DNA of 64,000 nt, from positions 120,962 through 184,961 of the forward strand of contig NZ_AXAC01000004.1 in assembly GCF_000472665.1 (NCBI RefSeq). Reading direction: 5' to 3'. This document shows, piece by piece, positions 9,070 through 19,384 of this stretch (position 1 is its first letter; every line of letters begins with the position of its first letter). The position numbers were made by a program, and so were the translations under genes. The notes beneath the pieces are model-generated. The model ran no database searches. It had not been told where the DNA came from and saw only the letters and a program-made list of their open reading frames with translations. The DNA comes from Acetobacterium malicum subsp. dehalogenans DSM 11527 (GTDB taxonomy: Bacteria; Bacillota; Clostridia; Eubacteriales; Eubacteriaceae).

Positions 9070-10053
9070 ATGAAGTGTGACGTTTCAGTTATTATACCAA
9101 ACTACAATGGCGAAAATTTCATCGCAAATTGCCTGGATAGTATGTTGGTTCAAAGTTTTAGTGAGTTCGGACAGATGGAAATTATTGTCGTGGACGATTG
9201 CTCGACAGATTCCAGTGTCAATATTATAAAAGCGTATAAAAATGTAACACTGTTGGAAAATCCGATTAATTCGGGGTTCGACAAGTCTGTTAATCAGGGA
9301 ATCCTGGCGAGTCAGGGAAAATATTGTTTACTCTTAAATAACGATGTAGTAGCTGAAGCGGATTTTGTGAAATATTTATATTTACATATTGATGACAATC
9401 CGCAGGTGTTTTCTGTGAGCTCTAAAATGATCCGTTACTACGAGCGGGATAAGCTGGATGACACCGGCGATTTTTATAATATTTTGGGCTGGGGTTATAA
9501 ACGGGGTGATGGCCAATCGGTGAATGCTCATAATAAGCCGACAGCAATTTTCAGTACCTGTGCCGGGGCCGGGATTTATCGCCGATCTGTTTTAGCTGAG
9601 ATTGGCCTGTTTGATGAAGCCTTCTTTGCCTATATGGAGGATGTGGATATTTCGTATCGAGCTTTAATAAACGGTTATAAAAACCGATACGAACCAAAAG
9701 CTATCTGTTACCATATCGGCAGTGCAACGACTGCAGAAGGACAAAAGTACAGTCCGTTCAAAGTGCAGATTTCGGCACGAAACAATATTTATGTGGCCTA
9801 CAAAAATATGCCACTTATTCAGTTGCTTGTCAATAGCCCGTTTTTATTATTGGGTTTTTTGGTTAAATACGGACTGTTTGTAAAAAGAGGTTTTGGCCGA
9901 GACTATGCTGCGGGAATTAAGGAAGGCTTGAAAAATCATAGAAAAATAACCAAGGTCCCCTTTCAATTAAAAAATCTGGGACACTATTTTTTTATTGAAG
10001 TACAATTGATAGTGAACGTATTTCGATTTATTGAAAATAAAATGGGGAAGTAA
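9070..10053 (+). CDS. GT2 glycosyltransferase
   Basis: A 327-residue family 2 transferase: N-terminal VSVIIPNYNG nucleotide-sugar fold, VDDCSTDS, then LLLNNDVV in the DxD position and a conserved MEDVDISYR acceptor-site motif near residue 196. The C-terminal third carries one or two hydrophobic stretches (PLIQLLVNSPFLLLGFLV) that may hold it at the membrane. AAGGAAGG precedes the ATG. The closest familiar group is rhamnosyltransferase-like enzymes of cell wall polysaccharide synthesis, but the sugar cannot be assigned. Confidence 0.87.
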   Translation: MKCDVSVIIPNYNGENFIANCLDSMLVQSFSEFGQMEIIVVDDCSTDSSVNIIKAYKNVTLLENPINSGFDKSVNQGILASQGKYCLLLNNDVVAEADFVKYLYLHIDDNPQVFSVSSKMIRYYERDKLDDTGDFYNILGWGYKRGDGQSVNAHNKPTAIFSTCAGAGIYRRSVLAEIGLFDEAFFAYMEDVDISYRALINGYKNRYEPKAICYHIGSATTAEGQKYSPFKVQISARNNIYVAYKNMPLIQLLVNSPFLLLGFLVKYGLFVKRGFGRDYAAGIKEGLKNHRKITKVPFQLKNLGHYFFIEVQLIVNVFRFIENKMGK

Positions 10054-10146
10054 AAACACTTTCCATTTCGACCCTTCCATATTTAAAGGGTGTATGGTAA
10101 AATATAATGTCTTTTGAAAGACAAAAAGGCTTAAGAAAGGCTGAAA

Positions 10147-11013
10147 ATGGATTTATCGATTATCATTGTTAATTATAAAACAGAAGAATTGACATCAAAT
10201 TGTATTGATTCAATCATAAAAAGTAATACCAAAGGGTTGAACTATGAAATCATCCTGGTGGATAATGCTTCAGAAGATGGCAGCATTGAAGCCATTGAAA
10301 AGCAATTTCCAACGATCACAATTATAAAAAATACCGCAAACCTGGGTTTCTCAAAGGCAAATAATATTGGTATGGAAATATCGCAGGGGGACTATATCCT
10401 CTTACTGAATTCTGATACCATTGTTGATCTGAACACATTAAAGGGTGCCGTGGCATTTATTAAAGATCATAAACATATTGGGGCTCTCGGCTGTAAGGTA
10501 CTGTTGCCTTCAGGCAAGTTGGATCCAGCCTGCAAACGAAGCTTTCCGACACCATTAAATGGGCTTTATCACAGTCTTAACCTGGATACCGCTTTTCCTG
10601 AAAGCACTCGTTTTGGTGCCTATAATCTGACCTATGTGGATGAAAATAAAATATGTTCCATCGATTGTATTATGGGCGCTTTTATGCTGGTGCCACGGGT
10701 AGTCATCAATCAGGTAGGGATGCTGGATGAGGATTTTTTTATGTACGGGGAAGACGTCGATTGGTGTTATCGAATCAAACAGGCTGGGTATCAGATTATG
10801 TATTACCCGGAAATTCGAATCTTCCATCATAAAAAAGCCAGCGGGATTGGAAAACGAAACCCCAGGGTTATAGCGGCATTTTATGATTCCATGGCAATTT
10901 TTTACAATAAGCATTATCGGGATAAGTATAATGGTCTGACCCGGTGGTGTGTGATCACAGGAACGACGATCATGAAAAAAATAGCATTGGCGAAGAATAA
11001 TCGCAGGAAATAG
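10147..11013 (+). CDS. GT2 glycosyltransferase (WbbL/rhamnosyltransferase-like)
   Basis: A 288-residue enzyme with LSIIIVNYKTEELT at the N-terminus, LLLNSDTIV as DxD-equivalent and GEDVDWCYR as the catalytic acidic motif, the pattern seen in WbbL-like rhamnosyltransferases. It is soluble or peripheral; no convincing membrane helix. A TATAAT at 10103-10108 lies upstream but has no good -35, so it may be co-transcribed with the preceding gene. The next gene starts 30 bp on. Confidence 0.87.
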   Translation: MDLSIIIVNYKTEELTSNCIDSIIKSNTKGLNYEIILVDNASEDGSIEAIEKQFPTITIIKNTANLGFSKANNIGMEISQGDYILLLNSDTIVDLNTLKGAVAFIKDHKHIGALGCKVLLPSGKLDPACKRSFPTPLNGLYHSLNLDTAFPESTRFGAYNLTYVDENKICSIDCIMGAFMLVPRVVINQVGMLDEDFFMYGEDVDWCYRIKQAGYQIMYYPEIRIFHHKKASGIGKRNPRVIAAFYDSMAIFYNKHYRDKYNGLTRWCVITGTTIMKKIALAKNNRRK

Positions 11014-11043
11014 AAAAGGGGAAAGGGGAAAGGGGGATCAAGA

Positions 11044-12441
11044 ATGATTAAAAGCAATCAGCGTTTTTTTAATTTTATATTGGTATTGTTCGATATGTGT
11101 GTTGTGACTGCTTCGCTTTTATTTGCCTGGTATATCCGGTTTGTCTCACCATTTTTTGACGATGGTGTGCGAACGATGAACTTAAGGGCTTATATCGACT
11201 TATTGGCCATCATTATCCCGCTCTATCTGATCCTTTTTGTTTTTTTCGGGCTCTACCAACCCTATCGCAAACAGCGCTTTTTTAAAGAATGCCGAGAAAT
11301 AGTTTTTGCTAATATCATTGGTATTACGATTTTAATGTCAGCCTTGTTTACCATGAAAAGTATCCACTTTTCCCGATATATGTTGGGGATTTTCTTTATC
11401 ACTTCGACCATGATGATGATTCTGGAGCGAGGCTCGATTCGCAAGATTCTCCGTATGGCCCGGGAACGGGGCTTTAATATTAAGTACATTATTATTGTGG
11501 GCGCTGGCAGTATCGGTCAGACCTTTGCCGCAAAAGTTGCCGGTGATCGGCAGCTGGGTTATAAGGTCACCGGGTATGTCGATGACTATTATCATAAAAG
11601 CGATAAGGATGGAATCCCGATTCTTGGCAAAACTCGGGAAATGAATGAAATCCTCGAAGAATATCAAGTCGATGAGGTGATTATTGCATTGCCTAACACC
11701 AGTTATAAGCGGATCGACGAAGTCATTGATATTTGTGAATATCAGGGGATTAAAACCCAGATTATCCCAGATTATTTCCACTTGATCCAGGGAACAACCG
11801 CTTATTTTGATGAACTGGATGGTATTCCTCTGATTAATACCCGCTATATTCCACTGGATCAGCCGTTAAATAAATGGATTAAGCGATTTATTGACATTAT
11901 TCTTTCGATTCTGATTATGATTTTGGTTTCTCCAATCATGTTGGTGACAGCAATTCTGGTTAAAATGACCTCACCCGGACCGATTATCTATAAACAGATC
12001 CGGGTGGGAATGGGCCGAAAAGAATTCTGGATCTACAAATTCAGATCGATGCGTTGCGACGCCGCGATTCCTGGCGAAATCGGATGGACAACTGAAAACG
12101 ATCCGCGAAAAACGAAATTTGGGGCGTTCATCAGAAAAACCAGTATTGATGAATTACCACAGTTTTTCAATGTTCTAAAAGGGGATATGAGTATCGTTGG
12201 CCCCCGGCCTGAGCGGCCCCATTACGTCACCCAGTTTCAGCACGAGATTCCGAAGTATATGATTAAACATCATGTCCGGCCGGGGATCACCGGCTGGGCT
12301 CAGGTGCAGGGGTGGCGGGGTGATACCTCGATTCATAAACGGATCGAGTGTGATATTGAATATATCGAAAAATGGACCCTGTGGTTTGATGTCAAAGTCT
12401 TTTTTATGACATTTAAAGCGGTGTTTGAGAGTGGGTATTAA
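11044..12441 (+). CDS. Polyprenyl-phosphate sugar-1-phosphate transferase (WcaJ/WbaP-type)
   Basis: A 465-residue membrane protein that should transfer a sugar-1-phosphate from a nucleotide sugar to undecaprenyl phosphate, the first step of the repeat unit. Four N-terminal helices (about 10-130) lead to a nucleotide-binding-like domain with VGAGSIGQ (residues 152-159), a further membrane segment near 285-310, and the catalytic bacterial sugar transferase domain with [29 protein letters not shown] and RPGITGWAQ. Length and order match the PglC/WbaP large-form family. It anchors the glycan assembly role of this cluster. Confidence 0.92.
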   Translation: MIKSNQRFFNFILVLFDMCVVTASLLFAWYIRFVSPFFDDGVRTMNLRAYIDLLAIIIPLYLILFVFFGLYQPYRKQRFFKECREIVFANIIGITILMSALFTMKSIHFSRYMLGIFFITSTMMMILERGSIRKILRMARERGFNIKYIIIVGAGSIGQTFAAKVAGDRQLGYKVTGYVDDYYHKSDKDGIPILGKTREMNEILEEYQVDEVIIALPNTSYKRIDEVIDICEYQGIKTQIIPDYFHLIQGTTAYFDELDGIPLINTRYIPLDQPLNKWIKRFIDIILSILIMILVSPIMLVTAILVKMTSPGPIIYKQIRVGMGRKEFWIYKFRSMRCDAAIPGEIGWTTENDPRKTKFGAFIRKTSIDELPQFFNVLKGDMSIVGPRPERPHYVTQFQHEIPKYMIKHHVRPGITGWAQVQGWRGDTSIHKRIECDIEYIEKWTLWFDVKVFFMTFKAVFESGY

Positions 12442-12443
12442 AT

Positions 12444-14609
12444 TTGAACGGAATATTGACAAATAGGAAGATAAAGATTTTTGTTTTAATCATTCTGTCA
12501 CTGATGTTAGCCGGTTTTTGCGAATTATATTTTTTAATGATCGAAAACATGATCGCGATTGAATTTTTTCAATCGCGGACAGGACTCAGCCAGATCATAC
12601 ATGCGGTTCATTATCTCAGGCTGTTCTTCTTTATGGGTTTGGGCATTGGCTTGAGCATTTTGGTGAATGTTTATGGGATGGAGAAACTAACTGGCATAGT
12701 ATATAAATATCGTTTCTGGATTTCTGGAATATTGCTGATTTTGCTTGTTTTTTTTGAAATTCATGGTTCATCAATCTTGTATTGGCAGAATTATTTAAGT
12801 AACCTTACCAATATTTACGAACCATTAATTGGCATATCGAGAGGCATTCGCAGCGATGAATGGGCGGTCAATACGCCAATGCTGTTGTCACAGTATTATA
12901 ATAATTCCGGTTTATTTCCCTATTTCAGCGAAACTATCCGAGGGACGTTAACCGATACCTTTATTATTTATGGCCAACCCGTGAGAGATGTTGCGATATT
13001 TTTTCGACCCTTTCATTGGGGTTATCTATTACTGTCACCAGCGAAAGGCTTGTCATTTTTTTGGATCAGTCGAGTCATTGCGTTGTTTCTGGTTTCCTTT
13101 GAGTTTGGAATGATCCTCACCCAAAAGAGTAAATTACTGTCATTGATTTATGCCCTGTTGATCACCTGGTCCCCAGTTGTTCAGTGGTGGTTTGCCATCA
13201 ACGGTCTAGTTGAAATGCTGGTTTTTGGTCAATTGGCTTTAATCATGATCACACTCTATATGAATAATCAGAATTATTATAAGCGATCTCTTTATGCCCT
13301 GGTGGTGTTAATTTGTGCCGGTGGATACATTTTAACCTTTTATCCAGCCTGGCAAGTACCGTTGGCATATGTATTTCTGGTGTTGTTCATTGGTGTTGTT
13401 CTGGAAAATCGAAAACACTTTCATTGGAATAAAAAAGATGTTGGTATAGGCTTGGGCTTAATTTTATTTTTGAGCATTGGCATGATTTATATTTTAGCTA
13501 AATCTGGGGGGACAATCAGTTCAGTGATGAATACCGTATATCCGGGAGGCAGTGCAGAGACGGGGGGGAACCAATTTTCGCGATTGTTTTTATATCCAGG
13601 GAATCTCTTTTTCGCTTTTTCCCGGGAATTGACATATGCAAATTTTTGTGAATTGGCAGTTTATTTTGATTTCTTCCCGATGGGAATAATTCTGACTGGC
13701 TGGGTACTGTTTAAACAAAAAAAAGCAGATATCTTCTTAATCTTGATGCTTTTAGCAAATACAGCGTTGATATTATGGTGCTTGTTTTCGTGGCCGGAAT
13801 GGCTGGCAAAAGCCACACTATTAAGTTACTCAAAACCGGTCCGGGCTTTTCTGGCAGTTGGATTCTTAAATATACTATTGTTGATCAAAGCCCTCGTATT
13901 ATTCGAAGGTGGATTTTCAAAATGGATAAAAGTTGGTGCCGCCTTGCTTATGAGTGTAGTGATCACACTATTATCGCGGGAACTATATGAAGGCTATCTC
14001 GATTTAAAGATGAATATTCTTATTTTGTTTCTTTTGTTTGGATCTTTTTATGTTATCTTAAGTGGAAACAAGGATTGGGCCCGAAAGGCACTGTTAGTAA
14101 TTTCACTCGCTATTGTGTTTGTAGCAGGATTATTTGTTAATCCAGTTGTTAGTGGATTGGATGCGGTTTATCAACAGAATTTAATCAAAAAAATTCAACA
14201 GATAAATTCGGCTGATAATGGATTGTGGATTGTCGACTCAGGAGCGGAAATCGGTTTCCCGATTATTAACTTACCACTGATGGCTGGAGCACCAACAATC
14301 AACTCGACGAATGTTTATCCCGTCCTGGAAAGATGGCATTTATTGGATCCCGATGGATCAGAAGAAGATATTTATAACCGTTATGCCCATATCAGTATGA
14401 ATCTGACCAATACGAATAGTGAAACAAACTTTGCCTTAAAGTCGCCAGATCTATTTGAAGTCAATTTAAATATTGCGGATTTAGAAAAATTGGAAGTATC
14501 TTATGTTTTTTCAAAACGGGATTTATCGACGCTTTCAAATGAGGAAGTGAGTTTAATTGAATTGGCAGATGAAAATGGATTTAAAATATATACAGTAAAT
14601 TATAATTAA
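12444..14609 (+). CDS. Large polytopic membrane protein, GT-C-like
   Basis: A 721-residue protein with about 13-14 hydrophobic helices and a soluble C-terminal tail of about 150 residues. The acidic pair in SDEW (Asp138-Glu139), after the first helices, sits where GT-C enzymes carry their DxD/DEx motif, so it may transfer a lipid-linked sugar outside the membrane. It starts with TTG two bases after the stop of the sugar transferase, with GAGAGTGGG as a weak site, so the two are translationally linked. I recall similar proteins only as an uncharacterised family; the enzymatic role is inferred. Confidence 0.7.
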   Translation: MNGILTNRKIKIFVLIILSLMLAGFCELYFLMIENMIAIEFFQSRTGLSQIIHAVHYLRLFFFMGLGIGLSILVNVYGMEKLTGIVYKYRFWISGILLILLVFFEIHGSSILYWQNYLSNLTNIYEPLIGISRGIRSDEWAVNTPMLLSQYYNNSGLFPYFSETIRGTLTDTFIIYGQPVRDVAIFFRPFHWGYLLLSPAKGLSFFWISRVIALFLVSFEFGMILTQKSKLLSLIYALLITWSPVVQWWFAINGLVEMLVFGQLALIMITLYMNNQNYYKRSLYALVVLICAGGYILTFYPAWQVPLAYVFLVLFIGVVLENRKHFHWNKKDVGIGLGLILFLSIGMIYILAKSGGTISSVMNTVYPGGSAETGGNQFSRLFLYPGNLFFAFSRELTYANFCELAVYFDFFPMGIILTGWVLFKQKKADIFLILMLLANTALILWCLFSWPEWLAKATLLSYSKPVRAFLAVGFLNILLLIKALVLFEGGFSKWIKVGAALLMSVVITLLSRELYEGYLDLKMNILILFLLFGSFYVILSGNKDWARKALLVISLAIVFVAGLFVNPVVSGLDAVYQQNLIKKIQQINSADNGLWIVDSGAEIGFPIINLPLMAGAPTINSTNVYPVLERWHLLDPDGSEEDIYNRYAHISMNLTNTNSETNFALKSPDLFEVNLNIADLEKLEVSYVFSKRDLSTLSNEEVSLIELADENGFKIYTVNYN

Positions 14610-14619
14610 AGGAGTAGTG

Positions 14620-15564
14620 ATGGAAAAGGGAAAAAAGACAGCAATATTAATCCCCTGCTATAACGAATCAAAAACAATCGAAAAGGTAATTAAGGATCAT
14701 CAGGTCGTGATGCCCCATGCTGATATTTATGTTTATGACAACAATTCCAGTGACGGAACCGATGAAATTGCCCGAAAAGCCGGAGCGATTGTTCGGTACG
14801 AATATCGGCAGGGAAAAGGGAATGTGGTCAGATCGATGTTTCGTGACATCGACGCAGACTGTTATATTATGACGGATGGCGATGATACCTATCCCGCTGA
14901 ATTTGCATTGGAGTTGGAACGACAGATTTATGAAAAACGCGCGGATATGGCCATTGGTGATCGGTTGTCATCGACCTATTTTACGGAAAACAAACGCCCA
15001 TTTCATAATATCGGAAATGTGCTGGTACGAAAATTAATTAATGTGTTGTTCAAAGCAGAAGTGAAAGACATTATGACTGGCGCCCGGGGATTCACCAGAG
15101 AATTCATCAAATCATTTCCGGTAACATCAAAGGGTTTTGAAATTGAAACGGAAATGACAATTTTCGCCCTGGATAATAATTTTAAAATTGTTGAGGTGCC
15201 CATCGATTATCGGGACCGACCGGAAGGTAGTGAGTCCAAACTGAATACTTATTCAGATGGCTACAAGGTTTTAATGACCATCGGAACCCTGTTCAGGGAT
15301 ACAAAACCCTATTTGTTTTTTTCAATGATTTCATTAGCATTGTTGATTATCAGTGGGATCTTTTTTACCCCCATTTTAATGAACTATTTTGAAACGGGTA
15401 TGGTAGCTAAATATCCAACCTTGATTGTCATCACAGCCTTATGGATTATTGCTATCATCAGTTTTTTCAGCGGGGTCATCTTGCAAGTATTAAAGAAACA
15501 ACACCGCCATAACTTTGAAAGACATCTGAACCTGCTGAACGAGATCTGGAGCAAAGAATCCTGA
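14620..15564 (+). CDS. DPM1-like GT2 (polyprenyl-phosphate sugar synthase) with two C-terminal helices
   Basis: A 314-residue enzyme: TAILIPCYNESKTI start, YDNNSSDGT, and MTDGDDTYPAE as the metal-binding motif, followed by ITMTGARGFTRE-like and DYRDRPEGSESKL blocks characteristic of dolichol/undecaprenyl-phosphate sugar synthases. Two C-terminal helices (about 228-250 and 265-290) anchor it. It probably makes a polyprenyl-phosphate hexose for use outside the cell. GGAG at 14611-14614 favours the ATG at 14620 over the GTG at 14617. Confidence 0.87.
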   Translation: MEKGKKTAILIPCYNESKTIEKVIKDHQVVMPHADIYVYDNNSSDGTDEIARKAGAIVRYEYRQGKGNVVRSMFRDIDADCYIMTDGDDTYPAEFALELERQIYEKRADMAIGDRLSSTYFTENKRPFHNIGNVLVRKLINVLFKAEVKDIMTGARGFTREFIKSFPVTSKGFEIETEMTIFALDNNFKIVEVPIDYRDRPEGSESKLNTYSDGYKVLMTIGTLFRDTKPYLFFSMISLALLIISGIFFTPILMNYFETGMVAKYPTLIVITALWIIAIISFFSGVILQVLKKQHRHNFERHLNLLNEIWSKES

Positions 15565-15649
15565 TAATAGCATCATGTCAAAAATATCATGACACCAGGA
15601 TATGATCATAAGGGGACATAAAAATATTAGATATAAAGAGGAAAAGTGA

Positions 15650-16810
15650 TTGGAAGAAAGAGAAATCGAGTTAACGATATTAATGCCTTGTCTGAATGAA
15701 GCCGAAACATTGGAAATCTGTATTAAGAAGGCAATGTCGTTCTTAACAGACAACAATGTCGATGGAGAGGTGCTGATTGCCGATAATGGCAGTACGGATG
15801 GATCTCAGGAGATAGCAATAAGAAATGGGGCCCGGGTTGTTAATATCCAACAAAAGGGATATGGTAGCGCTCTGAGAGGTGGCAGCGAAAATGCCAGAGG
15901 CAGATATGTCATCATGGGAGATGCGGATGATAGTTATAATTTTTTGAATCTGATGCCTTTTCTGGAGAAACTCAGAGAAGGATACGAATTAGTAATGGGA
16001 AATCGGTTTAAGGGTGGAATAGAAAAGGGGGCAATGCCGCCACTGCATAAATATCTGGGGAATCCGGTATTATCATTTATCGGGCGGATTTTCTATCCCA
16101 GTGATATCAAAGACTTTCACTGTGGCCTTAGGGGTTACAACCGAGCCGCGATTCAGAGTCTTCAACTGCAAACAACGGGAATGGAATATGCCAGTGAAAT
16201 GGTTGTTCAGGCAACCTTGCATAAGCTGAAAATGATCGAAGTGCCAACAACCTTATCACCCGATGGCCGTACCCGGCCCCCCCACTTGAGAAGCTGGCGG
16301 GATGGTTGGCGACATCTTAAATTCCTGATGATGTACAGTCCCGATTGGACGTTTTTGTATCCCGGTCTGATTTTGTCAGTTATCGGTCTGATTATGATGG
16401 TTGTTATCGGTGTAGGACCAACAAAAATCGGAAATGTCAACTTTGGTATCAACACGATGATGTATGGATCAGCGTGTGTGTTGGTGGGGGTTAATATCAG
16501 CTTATTTTCAATGTTTACCAAAGCATACGCATTAAGTTCAGGGTTTATTCCCAATAGTCCCAAAACCGTCAGTATTTTTGAAAAATTTACGGTTGAAAAG
16601 GGTGTTGTGATTGGTATTATTTTAACCTTATTAGGGATTGTGGCTACCATTTTTGCTTTTATAATTTGGGGTAACAATTCTTTTGGCAATCTGCAGCCAG
16701 AATCAATTATGAAAATAACGATTCCGGCAACAACATTGATTGCCATTGGAATCGAATTGATTTTTGCCAGCTTCTTTTTGGGGATTTTGGAAATCGAAAG
16801 AAAAAAATAG
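15650..16810 (+). CDS. DPM1-like GT2 with C-terminal membrane helices
   Basis: A 386-residue enzyme starting at TTG. The N-terminal two thirds is a DPM1/GtrB-like domain (LTILMPCLNEAETL, ADNGSTDGS, MGDADDSYNF, CGLRGYNR), with a DGRTRPPHLRSWRDGWRH block typical of this group. The last 150 residues hold four hydrophobic helices. It is a second polyprenyl-phosphate sugar synthase beside the gene at 14620, so this locus may make two lipid-linked sugars. Confidence 0.87.
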   Translation: MEEREIELTILMPCLNEAETLEICIKKAMSFLTDNNVDGEVLIADNGSTDGSQEIAIRNGARVVNIQQKGYGSALRGGSENARGRYVIMGDADDSYNFLNLMPFLEKLREGYELVMGNRFKGGIEKGAMPPLHKYLGNPVLSFIGRIFYPSDIKDFHCGLRGYNRAAIQSLQLQTTGMEYASEMVVQATLHKLKMIEVPTTLSPDGRTRPPHLRSWRDGWRHLKFLMMYSPDWTFLYPGLILSVIGLIMMVVIGVGPTKIGNVNFGINTMMYGSACVLVGVNISLFSMFTKAYALSSGFIPNSPKTVSIFEKFTVEKGVVIGIILTLLGIVATIFAFIIWGNNSFGNLQPESIMKITIPATTLIAIGIELIFASFFLGILEIERKK

Positions 16811-16893
16811 AGTATCGCAGGCAAGCTAGAGAAAAATTTAGGTTGTCTGTTGTTTTGCTTGAGCCATTAGAAAGCGATAGAGAGGGTGAGAAG

Positions 16894-18630
16894 ATGGCAT
16901 CGACAGTATCTGAAGTAGAGAAAAATCGGTTGCAGAGATTTTTTAATAAAAACCGGTTAGTAATTTTCATGATCAGTTTTATTGTAATCAAACAATTACT
17001 AGTAATTGGCATACCACTATTTGCTCATGCAGGAGCAGGTCATGATGACCGCTTAATGATCAATATGGCGGACTCGTTGATTAACGGAGAGTGGTTAGGT
17101 GAGTATTCAGAAAAGACGCTGGTTAAAGGCCTTTTCTTTCCCTTCTTTCTGGCAGTTAATCATTTATTTGGTATTCCTTATTCGCTGTCAATTCCTGGAA
17201 TTTACTCGATCGGTTGCATGATCTTTGTTTTTGGGATAAAAAAACTATTTCCGACAGAATTGCCACTCTTTATTATTTTTTTGGCGCTTCTATTTAATCC
17301 GATCTCATTCGCAGATGAAACCTTCCTCCGGGTTTACCGAAATAGTTTGACGGCTCCCCAGGCATTAATTATCAGCGGAAGTATGTTTGCTGTTTACCTG
17401 AATCGTTTTGAAAAAACCTGGATTCAACTGCTATGGGCTATTTGTGGGGGACTTGGTTTAGCTTCGCTTTGGAATACCCGGGAAGATGGGATCTGGATTA
17501 TTCCGTTGGTATTAGGAGTAATCGTCATTACCGGAATAGTCATCATTGCAAGGAAGGAACGACCTTTAAAGGAAAGAGTCAAAAAGAGCATAATCACGGT
17601 CGTGCCGGTGGTAATACTAATATTATCTACCATCATTATTTCCAGTATTAACTACGCCTATTATGGGATTTATACGACTAATGAGTTGAACAACAGCAAT
17701 TTTACAAAGGCCATAAAAATTATTTATTCGGTTCAGCCAAGTGAAGAGGTGACGCGAGCATCTGTTCCCAGAAGCACAATGACAAAAATCTATGAGGTTT
17801 CACCGACGCTTAATAATATCAAAATAGAACTGGAAGCTAGTCTGGATCGATGGTCATGGTATGAAAAAGATGCAAAGGTAAGACAGGTGGAAGATGGCTT
17901 TTTCTTCTGGGCTTTGAGAGAAGCGGTTGCCAATGCCGGCTATTACGAAAATGCGGTTAAAGCTGATGACTTTTACAAAAATGTCGCACAGGAACTGGAA
18001 GCAGGTTTCGCGAGCGGCGAGCTGGAACGTCGGCCGACCATGCCCTCAGCGCTGATGTCTCCCTGGCGGGATGAATTCAACCAAGAATTGCCAATTGCTT
18101 TTTTAAAAACCGTCAACTACGTAGTTAGCTTTGAGGCCATTAAAACCAGTATCACTGACAGCATTGATGACGGGAAGAGTGGGGTTTTACTTTTTGAAGA
18201 AATTACAAATGATCAAGCACGCATTAATGGTGAACCGATTTCATTAAGCGACCAAATCAGGATTGCGTTGTTAAATGGGGTGACCGGAATTTATCGGATT
18301 ATTGGGGCCATTGCATTTATTGCGGCCCTTTTAGCCTATGGTCTGATATCTGCTTTTATACTCATAAAAAAGTTGCGAAACAAATACGAACTAATGGATT
18401 GCTGGTTGGTTTTATCAGCCTTGCTGTTCAGTGCATGTGTGTTGGCTGGCGGCGTTGCCTATACAGATATTTCTGCTTACGTGGCCATTTCATATTGGTA
18501 TCTGGCAGGTGCCTATCCGCTGATTATCGCCTTTAATGTCGTCGCGCTCTATAAGATAACGGAGATATTTGTTAAGGTGAGATACAAAAAAACAAAAACA
18601 GAAAAAGAACTGAGATTGAGGGAACAATGA
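16894..18630 (+). CDS. Polytopic membrane protein, GT-C-like
   Basis: A 578-residue protein with a helix at about 22-42, an acidic pair in GHDDRL (Asp51-Asp52) in the first outer loop, about seven more helices to residue 260, a long outer region (about 260-460) and three C-terminal helices. That layout is like GT-C sugar transferases that use polyprenyl-phosphate donors. The ATG at 16894 follows AGAGGGTGAG; a longer frame from 16843 is less likely. Its stop overlaps the next start (ATGA). Not recognised as a named family. Confidence 0.65.
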   Translation: MASTVSEVEKNRLQRFFNKNRLVIFMISFIVIKQLLVIGIPLFAHAGAGHDDRLMINMADSLINGEWLGEYSEKTLVKGLFFPFFLAVNHLFGIPYSLSIPGIYSIGCMIFVFGIKKLFPTELPLFIIFLALLFNPISFADETFLRVYRNSLTAPQALIISGSMFAVYLNRFEKTWIQLLWAICGGLGLASLWNTREDGIWIIPLVLGVIVITGIVIIARKERPLKERVKKSIITVVPVVILILSTIIISSINYAYYGIYTTNELNNSNFTKAIKIIYSVQPSEEVTRASVPRSTMTKIYEVSPTLNNIKIELEASLDRWSWYEKDAKVRQVEDGFFFWALREAVANAGYYENAVKADDFYKNVAQELEAGFASGELERRPTMPSALMSPWRDEFNQELPIAFLKTVNYVVSFEAIKTSITDSIDDGKSGVLLFEEITNDQARINGEPISLSDQIRIALLNGVTGIYRIIGAIAFIAALLAYGLISAFILIKKLRNKYELMDCWLVLSALLFSACVLAGGVAYTDISAYVAISYWYLAGAYPLIIAFNVVALYKITEIFVKVRYKKTKTEKELRLREQ

Positions 18631-18965
18631 AACTAAAAAACTACTTATTTTTACATGCAAGTTTATTATTATATTCAATCGGATCGGTTTTCTCGAAGAT
18701 GGCCAGCAAAGAAGAATTTCTTTCCCTGGGATTTATTCTTTATTATGGATTATTTTTATTTATACTGTTTGTTTATGCCCTGCTCTGGCAGCAGATCTTA
18801 AAGCGATTTCCTCTAACCGTGGCTTTTGCAAATAAAGCCATTACTATTTTGTGGGGAATTGTATGGGGTTATCTGTTTTTTGGAGAAGCATTGCGTTGGG
18901 GAATGTTGTTGGGTTCAGTGATTATTGTTTCAGGAATATATTTGGTGGTAAGTGATGATAAATAA
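18627..18965 (+). CDS. Small EamA/SMR-like membrane protein (flippase half)
   Basis: A 112-residue protein with four predicted helices and a loop motif (FANKAITILWG) resembling ArnE/ArnF and other half-size EamA proteins. Those partners move polyprenyl-phosphate sugars to the outer face of the membrane. It overlaps the preceding GT-C-like gene by 4 bp and the following sister gene by 11 bp, which suggests strict co-expression and a heterodimer. Confidence 0.75.
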   Translation: MKLKNYLFLHASLLLYSIGSVFSKMASKEEFLSLGFILYYGLFLFILFVYALLWQQILKRFPLTVAFANKAITILWGIVWGYLFFGEALRWGMLLGSVIIVSGIYLVVSDDK

Positions 18966-19305
18966 TGAATGGGTTTATTATGTGCTGTATTTGTTTTCGG
19001 TCTTAGTGGCATCCCTTTCACAAGTTATTCTAAAAAAAAGCGCCATGATTCATTATGAAAGTCGAATCAGAGAGTATCTGAATCCCTATGTTATCGGGGC
19101 TTATTTTTTCTTTTTTGGATCATCGTTATTAACGACCTTTGCTTATCGAGGGGTCCCGCTGACTCTGGGGCCGGTTTTAGAATCGACGGGATACATTTAT
19201 GTTGGGATTCTGGGGATGCTTATTTTAAAAGAAAAACTAAGTCGGCGGAAAATTATTGGGAATGTATTGATTGTCGGTGGAATTCTTGTTTATGCATTTA
19301 TTTAA
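18955..19305 (+). CDS. Small EamA/SMR-like membrane protein (second flippase half)
   Basis: A 116-residue, four-helix protein with the LGPVLESTGYIYVGILGML motif and a terminal GNVLIVGGILVY helix typical of EamA/SMR transporters. Together with the previous gene it would make an ArnEF-like lipid-sugar flippase. The ATG at 18955 lies inside the preceding coding end; a GTG directly before it is also possible. Confidence 0.75.
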   Translation: MINNEWVYYVLYLFSVLVASLSQVILKKSAMIHYESRIREYLNPYVIGAYFFFFGSSLLTTFAYRGVPLTLGPVLESTGYIYVGILGMLILKEKLSRRKIIGNVLIVGGILVYAFI

Positions 19306-19384
19306 GATAAGATCCTATGGCAACAAGCTGGGAACTTGATTGAATAGAGAAAGTCAAATTTTTGGAAGGTTGTGTGAGATTAAG